This document shows, piece after piece, positions 26,724-36,208 of a stretch of DNA of 64,000 nucleotides. The first letter of the stretch is position 1; every line of letters begins with the position of its first letter. The notes under the pieces were generated by a model. That model made no database searches and was not told where the DNA came from. It worked only from the letters and a program-made list of their open reading frames with translations. This stretch comes from Pseudobdellovibrionaceae bacterium (GTDB taxonomy: Bacteria > Bdellovibrionota > Bdellovibrionia > Bdellovibrionales > Bdellovibrionaceae): assembly GCA_022843825.1 (NCBI GenBank), contig JALHMX010000015.1, positions 1 through 64,000 on the forward strand. The letters are read 5' to 3'. The translations under genes were made by a program, and so were the position numbers.

Positions 26724-27742
26724 TACTGAAACTCTTTGCGAATAATTTCCACGAACTCTTTTACGTTACGCTCCGGTGTTTTTGGTAATACCCCATGCCC
26801 CAAACCGCAAACCCAGCCTGCTTGTTCTTCAGTTGATAATGTTTTAATTTCCTGAATATAGGTATCTAAAACTTTTTTGAAATCGACATTTTCCATGTGC
26901 AGTAAAGCCTGATCAAAATTTCCCTGAGTAAAACCTTTGCGACGAGTCTTTAGTAAATCAGGAATAAAGCAGCGATGATCAAAGCCTTGTCCTGCTAAAG
27001 GCAAATCTAAAAATTCTTGATTAAAAAATGTATTCTGTGTCCCCTTTGAATAATAGCCCAGTTTATTTGGAAACTTTCGAACAATTCGACTGATCACAGG
27101 TTGCAGGTAACTTTTAAAGAAGGTGGGACTAACTTCTCCGGCGGCGGTATCAAAAATCATAACAACTTCTGCGCCTCCGTCGAATTGTAACTGAATATTT
27201 CGAGTCAAAAATTGCTCCATCATTTCTGCGAAACGCAGATACAGATTTAAATTCTTTTTCGAGTTCGTCAATGCCCCGGCATGACCGCCTTCAACGGCAT
27301 ATACGAATAAGGTCCACGGTCCGCCGACAAATCCGATTAATGATTTATCCGCTCCAATTTTTTGACGAGTCATTTTCATCGCTTCATTTTGAAAATTCAT
27401 AAAGGGAATGGCTTCATCAACATTTTTAAGCTGCGAGAAGTTGGAATCATTGAGTTGAAAACCTAATCGAGGCCCGTGATCGGTGTATTCCAGGCCCATA
27501 CCTAGGGCTTCCAACGGATACAACAAATCACTAAAAAGGATAGATACGTCGAAGTCAAAATCTTGAATTGGACCTAAAGCTACTTCAGATGCCAAATTCG
27601 GATTTTTACAAAGCTGATCAAAAGAGTATTTGGAGCGCAAGTTTTGATAATGAGAGTGATAGCGACCTGCTTGGCGCATGAACCAAATCGGGGGCGTTTT
27701 CTGCGGAATATTCTTTATGGCATTAACAAACTTCGTATTCAT
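26723..27742 (-). CDS. hemE: Uroporphyrinogen decarboxylase
   Basis: Converts uroporphyrinogen III to coproporphyrinogen III. IWFMRQAGRY is the signature; GFVGGPWTLF and YYSKGTQ follow. The start at 27742 (MNTKFVNAIKN) is supported by AAGGA 7 nt upstream and gives 339 residues; the longer frame from 27811 would run into the regulator gene. It begins 10 nt after the response-regulator stop, in the middle of the hem operon. Confidence 0.95.
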   Translation of the reverse strand: MNTKFVNAIKNIPQKTPPIWFMRQAGRYHSHYQNLRSKYSFDQLCKNPNLASEVALGPIQDFDFDVSILFSDLLYPLEALGMGLEYTDHGPRLGFQLNDSNFSQLKNVDEAIPFMNFQNEAMKMTRQKIGADKSLIGFVGGPWTLFVYAVEGGHAGALTNSKKNLNLYLRFAEMMEQFLTRNIQLQFDGGAEVVMIFDTAAGEVSPTFFKSYLQPVISRIVRKFPNKLGYYSKGTQNTFFNQEFLDLPLAGQGFDHRCFIPDLLKTRRKGFTQGNFDQALLHMENVDFKKVLDTYIQEIKTLSTEEQAGWVCGLGHGVLPKTPERNVKEFVEIIRKEFQ

Positions 27743-27752
27743 AGTTTTTCCT

Positions 27753-28412
27753 TTATGGTTTAACCCATTGATAACCGGTGCCTCGTATGGATCGGATGTA
27801 ATCTCCATCAAGCAGATGTCTTAGGCGTACAATTATATTATCGATGCTACGGTGGCTAATCATTTTGTCCTCGCCCCATATTTCATTAATAATTTCGTCT
27901 CGACTTAAAATTTCAGGAGATTTTTCAATAAGTAATTTTAAAATTTTCATATCGGTTACTGCAGGATATTCAAGTTTTCCACTTTTAGTTTTAATGGACA
28001 TATCGTCAAAGTTGATAACCACTTGGCCTAAGTCATACTCTTTGGTTACTGCATGCTCTTTTAGAACGTGAGTTAAGCGCATTAAAAGCTCTTTCAAGTG
28101 AAACGGCTTAGGAATATAGTCTTCCGCTCCAATTTCATAGCCTTGCAGTCTGTTTTCAGCATCTGACTGTGCGGTCAAAAATATCACAGGAGTGTTATGC
28201 AGTGATTTTATTTTTTGAGCTAAATCAAAACCTGTTCCATCGGGCAACCCTACATCTAATAAAACAAGATCCAATTCTTTGTAATGCTCAGAATAGTAAT
28301 TCCAAGTCTCAGCAAAGGATTTACTCCAATGAACATTATAGTCTTTGCTTAGCCGCTCAAAAAGACTTTGACCTAGGCTTGCATCATCCTCCACCAGAAG
28401 AATCTTTTTCAT
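27753..28412 (-). CDS. OmpR/PhoB-family response regulator inside the hem operon
   Basis: Receiver domain at residues 1-115 (acidic pair E7-D8-D9; phospho-acceptor in LDLVLLDVGLPDG; Lys in DYIPKPFH) and a C-terminal winged helix (EILSRDEIINEIWG ... SHRSIDNIIVRLRHLL ... IRGTGYQW). It is thus a DNA-binding regulator. It overlaps the histidine-kinase stop by 4 nt and is 10 nt from hemE, so it is co-transcribed with heme-synthesis genes. Self-regulation of the operon in response to a heme- or redox-linked signal is a reasonable inference. Confidence 0.92.
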   Translation of the reverse strand: MKKILLVEDDASLGQSLFERLSKDYNVHWSKSFAETWNYYSEHYKELDLVLLDVGLPDGTGFDLAQKIKSLHNTPVIFLTAQSDAENRLQGYEIGAEDYIPKPFHLKELLMRLTHVLKEHAVTKEYDLGQVVINFDDMSIKTKSGKLEYPAVTDMKILKLLIEKSPEILSRDEIINEIWGEDKMISHRSIDNIIVRLRHLLDGDYIRSIRGTGYQWVKP

Positions 28413-29254
28413 AAAAGTTTTCCTCGTAGCTTAACATGAGAACTAAAGCCTTTTTTGCTAGAGGAAAAACTAAGATCACCTTTAAGCTTTTGCATCAGCA
28501 CTTTGCTGAGGTACAAACCAATACCATTGCTGTTTTTTTGATTCGATTTATAAACATGCGTTCCTAGTTCAGTTAAATTGAGCTGCGAACCAATTCCATT
28601 GTCGACTATAAGCACTTCTACGAAATCCGAGTTAGCCTCACCCTTGGCTGTAATTTCAATTTTCGAGGCTTGACCATGTAACACAGAATTTTGAAAAATA
28701 TTTTTTAAAATACTTAAAAACCATTTTTTATCTGTTGAAAACTCTACATCTTGCTTTAGTTCGACATTGAGTTGCGAAAAATCAGCGCGTGCGGTGGCTA
28801 CTAACTGACTAAGTTTCGCTTTCTCTATATAAAATTGATGCTTGTTAATGTGAGTAAACAACAATGAGTTCTCAAGTTGCAAATCCAACCGAGTCACATC
28901 TTGAATAAGTCGGCTTAAAGTTGGATGTGCAGTTGATGGTAATTCTTCCTCTAAAATTTCAGCCTGTAATCTTAAGCGACTGATGGAAGTTTTAATGTCA
29001 TGAGTAAATATAGAAAAGAAAAGTTGAAGCTTTTGATTGCGCTTATAGTCCTGCCAAACATAGCCGATAAGAAATACACTTCCGAGTATAACAATCGCAA
29101 TAAGAACTATGCCTTCATAGATAATCATATTTTTTTTACTTTCCGAAACTTGGCCCGCCAAATCCATAGCAAAAATCCACCACCACACGATCAGCGAAGT
29201 GGTGAATACGCTCCAGATTATAGCCAAAATGATCTTTAAGTTATTTTTATTCAC
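28409..29254 (-). CDS. Sensor histidine kinase inside the hem operon
   Basis: Two membrane helices (residues 7-30 and 43-66) enclose a tiny periplasmic loop of only about 15 residues, so it probably senses within or inside the membrane. The H-box is [14 protein letters not shown]; the ATP-binding domain has [10 protein letters not shown] (N box), VDNGIGS (G1) and NGIGLYLSK (G2). 281 residues with no HAMP or PAS domain. It overlaps hemL and the regulator by 4 nt each. Confidence 0.92.
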   Translation of the reverse strand: MNKNNLKIILAIIWSVFTTSLIVWWWIFAMDLAGQVSESKKNMIIYEGIVLIAIVILGSVFLIGYVWQDYKRNQKLQLFFSIFTHDIKTSISRLRLQAEILEEELPSTAHPTLSRLIQDVTRLDLQLENSLLFTHINKHQFYIEKAKLSQLVATARADFSQLNVELKQDVEFSTDKKWFLSILKNIFQNSVLHGQASKIEITAKGEANSDFVEVLIVDNGIGSQLNLTELGTHVYKSNQKNSNGIGLYLSKVLMQKLKGDLSFSSSKKGFSSHVKLRGKLL

Positions 29255-30537
29255 TGACTCGCCTTCGTAATAACTTTGACGGCTTCTTGCAGAATATCTT
29301 CTGAATGAGCCATAGAAACAAATCCAACTTCATAAGCATTCGGAGCTAGATACACGCCTTGGTCTAAACAGTTTAAAAACATTTTTTTAAACGTAGTTCC
29401 TTGATCTGGCGCAATCTGTTCTATGGATCTTATAGGTGAGCCACTTGAATTATTACGTCGTATCCAAAACAAAGAAGAAAATTGATCAACGATAAGGCCA
29501 TTGGAATTTTTTTGAAAAGCTTGATTAAGTTGTTGGGCAAAAGCTTCTGTTCTTTTGTTTAAAACACTCCAACCACTTAAGCGCTCCATTTTTTTTAAGG
29601 TTTCAAGTCCTGCAACCATTCCTATAGGATTACCACTTAAGGTTCCGGCTTGGTAAACTGGTCCAAGTGGCGCGACTAAATCCATTAATTCTTTGCGCCC
29701 GCCATAGCATCCCACAGGGAACCCGCCACCAATAATTTTTCCGTAGGTCACTAGATCTGGTTTAATATCTAAGATTTCAGCCATACCACCAAGAGCTACA
29801 CGAAATCCTGAAATGACTTCGTCAAAAATTAAAATAGTCCCATTTTCTTTACTTAGTTTAGTTACTGTTTGAAGAAATTCTTTACGCTGAATAAGTAAAC
29901 CGTAATTAGCTGGCAGAGGCTCTATGATGACTGCAGCAATATTTTTTCCTTCACGGGTAAATATCTGTTGAAGTAAAGCTTCGTTATCTAAAGGTAAAGT
30001 TAAGGTTTGAAATGCCGTTTCATCATTAACCCCGGCGCTGGACGAGGCCGCCACACCGGCTAAACCGGATCCTGCTTTAACTAATAAAGAATCAGTATGA
30101 CCATGATAGCATCCTTCAAACTTAAGAATCTTTTTTCTGCCGGTCGCTGCACGTGCCACGCGAAGGGCGCTCATTACAGCTTCGGTGCCAGAAGAAACGA
30201 ATCGAACTTTTTCTAAGAATGGAATTCGACTGGTCATCCATTCTGCAAGTTCCAAGGAATAAATCTCTGCGGCTCCGAAGGTCCAAGCCGTATCGACCAT
30301 GTGATGAACTTTTTCTTTTATGTCAGAATCAAGGTGGCCCAGAATCAATGGACCAAAGCTTTGGCAGAAGTCTATGTATTTTTTATCTTCGACTGATGTT
30401 AAATAAGCCCCTTGCGCGGATTTAAAGAAAACAGGAGAACGGTCTAAACCTTTAAATGAACGTACTGGCGAATGTACACCCCCAGGAGAAACTTTTTTAG
30501 CTCGCTCGAATAAAGTATCTGAATTAGTGGGTAACAT
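29251..30537 (-). CDS. hemL: Glutamate-1-semialdehyde 2,1-aminomutase
   Basis: PLP enzyme producing 5-aminolevulinate in the C5 pathway. [37 protein letters not shown], the PLP lysine in [11 protein letters not shown] and AGTLSGNP are all seen. 428 residues is full length. Its start overlaps the hemC stop by 14 nt. With hemA in the same operon it shows that the organism uses the glutamyl-tRNA route, not ALA synthase. Confidence 0.96.
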   Translation of the reverse strand: MLPTNSDTLFERAKKVSPGGVHSPVRSFKGLDRSPVFFKSAQGAYLTSVEDKKYIDFCQSFGPLILGHLDSDIKEKVHHMVDTAWTFGAAEIYSLELAEWMTSRIPFLEKVRFVSSGTEAVMSALRVARAATGRKKILKFEGCYHGHTDSLLVKAGSGLAGVAASSSAGVNDETAFQTLTLPLDNEALLQQIFTREGKNIAAVIIEPLPANYGLLIQRKEFLQTVTKLSKENGTILIFDEVISGFRVALGGMAEILDIKPDLVTYGKIIGGGFPVGCYGGRKELMDLVAPLGPVYQAGTLSGNPIGMVAGLETLKKMERLSGWSVLNKRTEAFAQQLNQAFQKNSNGLIVDQFSSLFWIRRNNSSGSPIRSIEQIAPDQGTTFKKMFLNCLDQGVYLAPNAYEVGFVSMAHSEDILQEAVKVITKASQ

Positions 30538-32035
30538 AATCGCTCCATTGCGCTTGATTTAAAAATACAAACAATTTTGTCCACAGAGAGTTTTTCAAAG
30601 TCTTCTCGATAATTTCAGCGCTGTTGCCAGGACCGCAGCAGTGAATTTTATCAGCAATTTCCGGGTGTTCGTTAATCGCTGCTAAAAATAAACTGGCGCT
30701 GTTCCAGTAAAAACACTCTTTGCCACTAAAATCAAACTTTTGCTGATTACGCTTTAACTCGTAACAAGCAATAGTTCGATCGCTAAAAACCGCATCGCCG
30801 TGGCTCAGCTTATGCCATAGAATTGAGGAATCGACAAAGGCTTCTAGGTGCTGAGGCTCATTTTCTCCCAAGCCATCCTGCGTTCCATGGACCCAAAGAC
30901 CCTGGGCAGCTAACTTTTTCCAAGTGGTCGTCCCGGCTGTCCATAAGATAGCCTTTTGAAGCTGAGGCATAAGGCCGTCATGAACACAGTCAGCCTTAGC
31001 TATAAAAAAGTGGGCTTTTGAAGGTAATTGCGGGTTTAGCGGAAGGCGGTCGAAATATTTAGTAGAACTAGTATCACTCCATAACTGCTGCTTAGAAAAT
31101 TTCTTTAAAATTTTCTCCTGAGAAGGATGTGAAAGTATTTTCTGGTCTAGCACTTGTCCTTGATCCGTTAAACCTTTTAAAAAGAGCACCTGACCATAAC
31201 GATGGGGCACACAGGCCACTCCGATTTTTTGATGGCATCCACCACCGTAGCTAGCCAGAATTGCTCTTTCTTGTTCGGCACTTGCAAAAGTATCAGTGTG
31301 ATTAATTTTCTTTAATAGGGGTGAAATAGATTTCACAGCAGCGTCTTTAATTTCAATGCCAATGGCCCCCTGGGCTGCTGCATTTGGATTTTCAGATAGT
31401 GGTAAAACCATCCACTGTAAATCATTGAGCATATTGCGTATCAAGTTTCGTGTTTCCTGTAATTCATCAATATCCGTAAGCAATAAACGATCTAGTGCGG
31501 CCTTGGCAACGATAAGTCCGTCAATACCGTCGGCATTCATCAGCTTGTTCATTCGCGTAGGAATATTTCCTCGTACTGATTCAAAGTCGACGTCATTTAG
31601 TCCATAGGGAAAATGAGATTTTAAAAAAGGCCCAATATTATAAAATCTCCGCGGAGACGAGCTGTACAAGCGAATAGTTTTTTTTTGAATTATGGAATCA
31701 ATGTGTTTTTTTTTTACTAAAAGAATATCACGTTGATCGGCTCGTGGAAGGCTGGCCACCACACAGAGCCCTGGTTTTTTTTCTACGGGAAGATCTTTCC
31801 ATGAATGCACCACCATATCGGTGGCTTCACTGAGTAAGTCGTGATTAAAGTCTTCGGTAAAAACTCCTTTTTGCGGAATTTTCCATAAGGGATCTGTTAA
31901 GTTAATATCGCCCAGCGATTCTTTAAAGCGATAGTTGATCACCACATCGGGCTGAACTTCAGTTAGTGCTTTTCCAACAAGGAAAGATTGCAGGCGGGCC
32001 AAATCACTTTTGCGAGACGAAATATTTAAAGACAC
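30524..32035 (-). CDS. hemC: Porphobilinogen deaminase with C-terminal HemD-like domain (HemC-HemD fusion)
   Basis: Residues 1-310 are hydroxymethylbilane synthase: HSWKDLP (77-83), [11 protein letters not shown] and the dipyrromethane-binding C267 in [10 protein letters not shown]. The remaining 190 residues ([12 protein letters not shown]... [34 protein letters not shown]) have the pattern of uroporphyrinogen III synthase, with a serine-rich segment and a GPGNSAEII turn like IG-x-x-T-A. This is shorter than a normal HemD (about 250). As no separate hemD is in this otherwise complete operon, the fused domain probably supplies that step, an inference from absence and weak similarity. Confidence 0.85.
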   Translation of the reverse strand: MSLNISSRKSDLARLQSFLVGKALTEVQPDVVINYRFKESLGDINLTDPLWKIPQKGVFTEDFNHDLLSEATDMVVHSWKDLPVEKKPGLCVVASLPRADQRDILLVKKKHIDSIIQKKTIRLYSSSPRRFYNIGPFLKSHFPYGLNDVDFESVRGNIPTRMNKLMNADGIDGLIVAKAALDRLLLTDIDELQETRNLIRNMLNDLQWMVLPLSENPNAAAQGAIGIEIKDAAVKSISPLLKKINHTDTFASAEQERAILASYGGGCHQKIGVACVPHRYGQVLFLKGLTDQGQVLDQKILSHPSQEKILKKFSKQQLWSDTSSTKYFDRLPLNPQLPSKAHFFIAKADCVHDGLMPQLQKAILWTAGTTTWKKLAAQGLWVHGTQDGLGENEPQHLEAFVDSSILWHKLSHGDAVFSDRTIACYELKRNQQKFDFSGKECFYWNSASLFLAAINEHPEIADKIHCCGPGNSAEIIEKTLKNSLWTKLFVFLNQAQWSDYVTH

Positions 32036-32913
32036 AAGTCATCCCAACCAAGGGGGCGAACTTCCAATCTTTTTGTATAATCTAAGCAGCGTTGTTGTAT
32101 GATGTGGGAAATTTTAATTTTTAGGTTTTCAAATTTAATTTTATCTTCATTAAAAATTTCAAAAAAGTCTGACAGCGAAAGCAAACGAATATTTTTTAAA
32201 GTATTTCCTAAGGCCTCAAAACCAGAATTGCGTAAGTCATAAATAAATTCAGGTTTTTGTGCCGCTTGCTCGATGATTTGAATCAGATCATCATTACTGA
32301 TCGGTGCTGCCACGATGAGGGCCTTATCAAAAGTTGTTGAGGAGTAAAGGTCAGCTACAGTTACATTAGCAAATTTAGTTTTAAGTTCAGTATATTTTTC
32401 AGGATTACGCACTAAAAGCTGAATATTTTTATTTTTAGAAATCCACGGTAAAATTTCAGTGGCCAATTGACCTGCACCAATTACAGAAAGCTCTGAAACG
32501 TCTCGCGTAAGCTTGCGCAAAGTACTACCGTATGAATTTGAACCTAGTCCTACGATGTGTTCGGTTCGTAAGTTTTTAACCAGCTCAAGTAAAAAGCGAA
32601 CCCATTTAGCGTTGGCAGGCAATACAGTCTGATTGATTTTTTGTGAAGCCTCTAAAAAATTTTTAAATTGACCAAAGACTTCGGTTTCCCCAAAAACAGG
32701 CGATTTAAGACCACAAAGCACTTCAGTCAAATAGCCTAAGGCATCGGTAGAGCTTAAAACCAAATCGTTGTCATGAATTTGAAAATGATGAACCTGATCG
32801 GCGGTGGTGAAAAGAATTTGACGCAAACAGGTTTTCCACACCAAGCCATTATGAAATTTACAGTCGAACTCCCCATCGGTAGGGGCCCTGTTAATGATAA
32901 CCAAATTTTCCAT
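32026..32913 (-). CDS. hemA: Glutamyl-tRNA reductase, short form
   Basis: First gene of the operon. The catalytic domain is recognisable: C29 in WKTCLRQ (normally STCNR) and SPVFGETEVFGQFKNFLEAS, matching the SLVLGEPQILGQVK region. A NADPH-binding domain follows (SVIGAGQLATEIL, VAAPISNDDL). The protein stops at 295 residues, against 415-430 usually, so most of the C-terminal dimerisation domain is missing. The altered Cys motif adds to the oddity. The stop overlaps hemC by 10 nt, and no frame continues it, so it looks like a true short gene. A weak AGG lies before the start. Confidence 0.85.
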   Translation of the reverse strand: MENLVIINRAPTDGEFDCKFHNGLVWKTCLRQILFTTADQVHHFQIHDNDLVLSSTDALGYLTEVLCGLKSPVFGETEVFGQFKNFLEASQKINQTVLPANAKWVRFLLELVKNLRTEHIVGLGSNSYGSTLRKLTRDVSELSVIGAGQLATEILPWISKNKNIQLLVRNPEKYTELKTKFANVTVADLYSSTTFDKALIVAAPISNDDLIQIIEQAAQKPEFIYDLRNSGFEALGNTLKNIRLLSLSDFFEIFNEDKIKFENLKIKISHIIQQRCLDYTKRLEVRPLGWDDLCL

Positions 32914-32994
32914 TTTTCTAACCTACGATAAAATGTCTGCTGATGTGTCATTGAATTGTCATCTTTACTAAAAAAATAGACCTTGAAGCAAATG

Positions 32995-33022
32995 TTTGCA
33001 AAAAATTTGAAAACTCTATAAT
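32995..33022 (+). promoter_or_regulatory. Promoter of hemB, probably leaderless
   Basis: TTTGCA (32995-33000), 16 nt, consensus TATAAT (33017-33022), 9 nt, ATG at 33032. No Shine-Dalgarno site. It sits in the 118-nt gap that also must hold the divergent hem operon promoter, for which I see no convincing hexamers. Confidence 0.6.
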
Positions 33023-33031
33023 TATTAGCCC

Positions 33032-34024
33032 ATGGAAAGTTTAGATTTATCTCTTAGGCCACGTCGCAACAGAAGTACGCATTATCGTCGAGAAATGCTC
33101 AGTGAAACGTCGATTTCAGCCCACCAACTTATTTTGCCGTTATTTATAGCAGAAAATGCAAATGAAAAAACAGAAATTAAGACGATGCCTGGTGTTTACA
33201 GAAACACCGTAAAAACCATGCTTGCTGAAATTGAACAGGCATTGTCACTCGGCGTGCACTCTTTTGCACTATTTCCAGCGATCAACGAAAGCAATAAAGA
33301 CCAACAAGCTACAGAATCCATAAACGATAATGGTTTTTTACCAAAAACTATAAAAGAAATAAAAAAACAGTTTCCTGACGCCATTCTTATCACAGACTTA
33401 GCACTGGATCCATACTCATCAGATGGTCATGACGGCTTTGTGGAAAATGGAAAAATTCTTAATGATAAAACTGTTTTTCGTCTGGGAGAAATGGCAGTCC
33501 TTCACGCGCAGTGCGGGGCAGACATCGTAGCCCCATCAGACATGATGGATGGGCGCGTGGGCCACATTCGCAAAAGTTTAGATGAAAAGGGTTTTACTGA
33601 AATCTCTATTTTGTCATACACCGCAAAATACGCCTCTAGTTTTTATGGACCATTTCGTGATGCTTTAGACTCTGCTCCTAAAGCCGGAGATAAGAAAACT
33701 TATCAAATGGATTATCGTAATAAAACCGAAGCCATTCGTGAAGCTCAACTCGACATCAGTGAGGGTGCCGATATTATTATGGTTAAGCCCGCGCTAAGTT
33801 ATTTAGATATTATTCAATCCGTAAAAAAAGAGTCCGTAGTTCCAGTGGCTGCTTATAACGTCAGTGGAGAATACGCGATGATCAAAGCCGCCGCTGCTGC
33901 CGGTATGGTGAATGAAACCGCCGCTATGGTCGAAACATTATATTCGATTAAACGCGCCGGCGCCGATGTGATCCTAACTTATTTTGCCAAAGACATGGCA
34001 AAGTGGTTGCGGGATCAGCGTTAA
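33032..34024 (+). CDS. hemB: Porphobilinogen synthase (delta-aminolevulinate dehydratase)
   Basis: Condenses two 5-aminolevulinate molecules. Both active-site lysines are present, in SYTAKYAS and IMVKPALSYLDI. The metal-site segment reads DLALDPYSSDGHDG, with Asp in place of the three Zn-binding Cys, so it belongs to the Mg/K-dependent, non-zinc class. 330 residues, complete. It is divergent from the hem operon and its tail is 4 nt from the convergent nuclease gene. Confidence 0.96.
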   Translation: MESLDLSLRPRRNRSTHYRREMLSETSISAHQLILPLFIAENANEKTEIKTMPGVYRNTVKTMLAEIEQALSLGVHSFALFPAINESNKDQQATESINDNGFLPKTIKEIKKQFPDAILITDLALDPYSSDGHDGFVENGKILNDKTVFRLGEMAVLHAQCGADIVAPSDMMDGRVGHIRKSLDEKGFTEISILSYTAKYASSFYGPFRDALDSAPKAGDKKTYQMDYRNKTEAIREAQLDISEGADIIMVKPALSYLDIIQSVKKESVVPVAAYNVSGEYAMIKAAAAAGMVNETAAMVETLYSIKRAGADVILTYFAKDMAKWLRDQR

Positions 34025-34028
34025 AAAA

Positions 34029-35654
34029 CTAAAAACGACATTCAAGCTTAATCGGTAAATGGTCGCTCATTACTTGAGAAAACATCTTATAATAAGTTTT
34101 GTCTACAAATTGAGAATCGAAAACTCTTTCGGTAAACTTTTTCAAATCTTCGACAGTTTTTTTGCTGTCGGTAGTCACTGTGTTCGTACCGATTATAACG
34201 TTAAAATTATCTAAGATTGATGCCATTTCAGCTGTTCGAGCATGAATAATATCTTGTGCAGTTGCTAGTTTTAGATATGGTGCCATTGGAGCTTCTGAAC
34301 GAATAAGATATTTATCTTTAATTTTTTTCGAGAAGTCATTATTGATAAAGTTCACCACCGAAGCATTTTGGCAAAAATCCATATCTTCTTGTGACAGAAT
34401 AAAATGATCGTAATTACTGCTAACGCCATTGCTTTCGCGTCCTTGCACAAAGCGAGTTTCCGATAAACTTGTTTCAGCATCAATTAGAATTTTGTATCCC
34501 GGAACCTTTTTAAACACGGTTTCCCAAAATGGATTCTTTGATTCAAGATTAAGATCGCCGGTATAGATAAGGCGCGGGACGCCTTCACGTTTAAGTTTGT
34601 CGGCCATCTGAAGTGAAACCAGCACTTCTGCAAACCGTGCGAAGTTTTGGCTATTTATCCCCGCAGGAAGTTCTTTAATGCTTTGCACTCCGAACGCTTT
34701 TTGAAGCATATTATCTATGTCTTCTTTTTTGGTTGGCGGCACAAAAATGACATGAGAAGCCAGCATGGAAAATGAAGATTCACTATCTTTAAAGGTCGCT
34801 AAGAAGGGACGTCTAGAAAAAATGGTGGCTAAGTTGGTGCCCATGTAATCTTGATAGAAATTGGGATAACAAGCGCTGGACTTGTTGTTAAAGCGTTTAC
34901 TGCAATGTACATTTGATTCTAGAGCTACACGGGATGCGCGATAGTAGAACCCCACCAATTCTTGAGGATTGCCTTCCACAGCGGCGTCACCGTGGGGAGA
35001 AACAACCAGCGACCAGCTAGCGTCGATTTTACGAAGTTCTTCGAGGATATAAAGGTAGCCCGGAAGGCGATAAAAACGAGCCGTCTTTTGGAAATTTTGT
35101 TGGTGTTTATCTAAATCTTTTTTAAGCTGAGCAAGTTCTTTTTTTAAAGTCGTCAAGCGACCGAGGTTTTTTTTGATTTTTGACAGCTTTTTAATTTGTT
35201 CATTTTTTAATTTGATGCGGTCTTGAGTTGCTTTTACTGGAGCAAACATTTTTTCCATCAAAGGGCGTAAGCTGGTGTTGTTCATTCGCGGGGTAGCAAC
35301 AACATCAACCAATTCAACAGCCGCCATGACATCAAATTCTTGATCAATCAGCTCGGCAGTTAGTTTCATGTCTTTAAATAAAGTTTTATCTGTACCTGGG
35401 TGTAACAGATTATAGTTTCCTAAACGGATGTGTTTATCGCTGCGTTGTAGTTTGGTGTCAGCTTTAAATTGTAAGTTATCAAGACCGCATTCAATTTGAA
35501 GGCTTTCATGCCCTTTTAATAAACCCCACTGTGCTATTCGGGTACATTCTTCCTGTGAAACACGAGATTTTGCTAAATCAAGCTCAGGGTTTTTTTGCGC
35601 CCACGTTGTAGTGATTAATAACGAAATAATAACAAAGAAATAAGCTTGTTTCAT
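34029..35654 (-). CDS. Secreted endonuclease/exonuclease/phosphatase-family protein
   Basis: Signal peptide MKQAYFFVIISLLITTTWAQ, then a DNase I-like (EEP) domain: RLGNYNLLHPG, MAAVELVDV (metal Glu), LIYTGDLNLESKNPFW (catalytic D-x-N) and the C-terminal SDHLPIKLECRF. A Lys/Leu-rich coiled coil of about 45 residues (roughly 140-190) is inserted after the metal Glu, which is unusual. 541 residues against about 250-300 for a bare EEP domain. A secreted nuclease would fit digestion of prey DNA, but phosphodiesterase or phosphatase roles are possible. It has the second TCTCA-N3-TGAGA promoter upstream. Confidence 0.82.
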   Translation of the reverse strand: MKQAYFFVIISLLITTTWAQKNPELDLAKSRVSQEECTRIAQWGLLKGHESLQIECGLDNLQFKADTKLQRSDKHIRLGNYNLLHPGTDKTLFKDMKLTAELIDQEFDVMAAVELVDVVATPRMNNTSLRPLMEKMFAPVKATQDRIKLKNEQIKKLSKIKKNLGRLTTLKKELAQLKKDLDKHQQNFQKTARFYRLPGYLYILEELRKIDASWSLVVSPHGDAAVEGNPQELVGFYYRASRVALESNVHCSKRFNNKSSACYPNFYQDYMGTNLATIFSRRPFLATFKDSESSFSMLASHVIFVPPTKKEDIDNMLQKAFGVQSIKELPAGINSQNFARFAEVLVSLQMADKLKREGVPRLIYTGDLNLESKNPFWETVFKKVPGYKILIDAETSLSETRFVQGRESNGVSSNYDHFILSQEDMDFCQNASVVNFINNDFSKKIKDKYLIRSEAPMAPYLKLATAQDIIHARTAEMASILDNFNVIIGTNTVTTDSKKTVEDLKKFTERVFDSQFVDKTYYKMFSQVMSDHLPIKLECRF

Positions 35655-35706
35655 ATATGACTCCCGTTAGAGTTATGAAGAGCAAACCCATGGCCGATTG
35701 TAGTCT

Positions 35707-35738
35707 TTTGTATTGTTTTAAAGTGTCTCAACATGAGA
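35707..35738 (-). promoter_or_regulatory. Promoter with TCTCA-N3-TGAGA element, site 2
   Basis: On the minus strand TCTCA (35738-35734), TGT, TGAGA (35730-35726), 13 nt, TACAAA (35712-35707). It lies about 50 nt upstream of the nuclease start at 35654. Same spacing as sites 1 and 3. Confidence 0.5.
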
Positions 35739-35773
35739 TAGTGCTGTACAAATTATTAACAGCTGCACCAAAG

Positions 35774-36151
35774 TTAACTGTCGTGGATCGGCTCGTAAAT
35801 GCAAACAAACAGTTCGGTTTCGTCCATTAAAGAGTCTTCCGGGAATTGAGATTTAAACAGGCCTGCGTATTCGGATTTAAATTTTGGAATGTTGTCGGTA
35901 AACCCCATATGTTTTAATAAAATAGGGTCAGGGTTACCGTAGGTGGTAATAAAGGCGTCCACTAACTTGGCTTTACCCTGAATCTCTTTTTGCATATCGC
36001 AAACTAAATAATAATGACCTACTTCGTTAAGGCGCTCATCCACAAGCCCGGGTTGAATCCTTTCAATGTTATCGACAGGTTCACAGCTAACAAATAGGCC
36101 TTTGTTGAGAACATGCATAGATACAGTGTCTAGATACAATCCGATTTTCAT
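35774..36151 (-). CDS. Conserved-looking hypothetical protein, 125 residues
   Basis: Not recognised. It starts MKIGLYLDTVSMHVLNKGLF and has a balanced, soluble composition with two cysteines in LVSCEP-like and YYLVCDMQ positions and a further one in LFVCIYEP. There is no signal peptide or membrane helix. No clear Shine-Dalgarno site is found; the start lies 15 nt from the divergent frame of the carboxylase gene. Coding bias and the lack of an alternative gene support it as real, but function is unknown. Confidence 0.6.
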   Translation of the reverse strand: MKIGLYLDTVSMHVLNKGLFVSCEPVDNIERIQPGLVDERLNEVGHYYLVCDMQKEIQGKAKLVDAFITTYGNPDPILLKHMGFTDNIPKFKSEYAGLFKSQFPEDSLMDETELFVCIYEPIHDS

Positions 36152-36173
36152 AAAAATAGTATACCTATGTGCC

Positions 36174-36202
36174 TTGAAAAAACCAATGAAACACTGTACT
36201 TG
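36174..36202 (+). promoter_or_regulatory. Possible leaderless promoter of the biotin carboxylase gene
   Basis: TTGAAA (36174-36179), 17 nt, TACTTG (36197-36202), 6 nt, ATG at 36209. This supports the start at 36209 over 36167. Confidence 0.4.
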
Positions 36203-36208
36203 TTAGGT

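Noticed and set aside
36167-36208. Earlier ATG (36167) as start of the biotin carboxylase gene
   Set aside because: It adds 14 residues not found in the family, has no Shine-Dalgarno site or -35, and the better promoter (36174-36202) would lie inside the gene.
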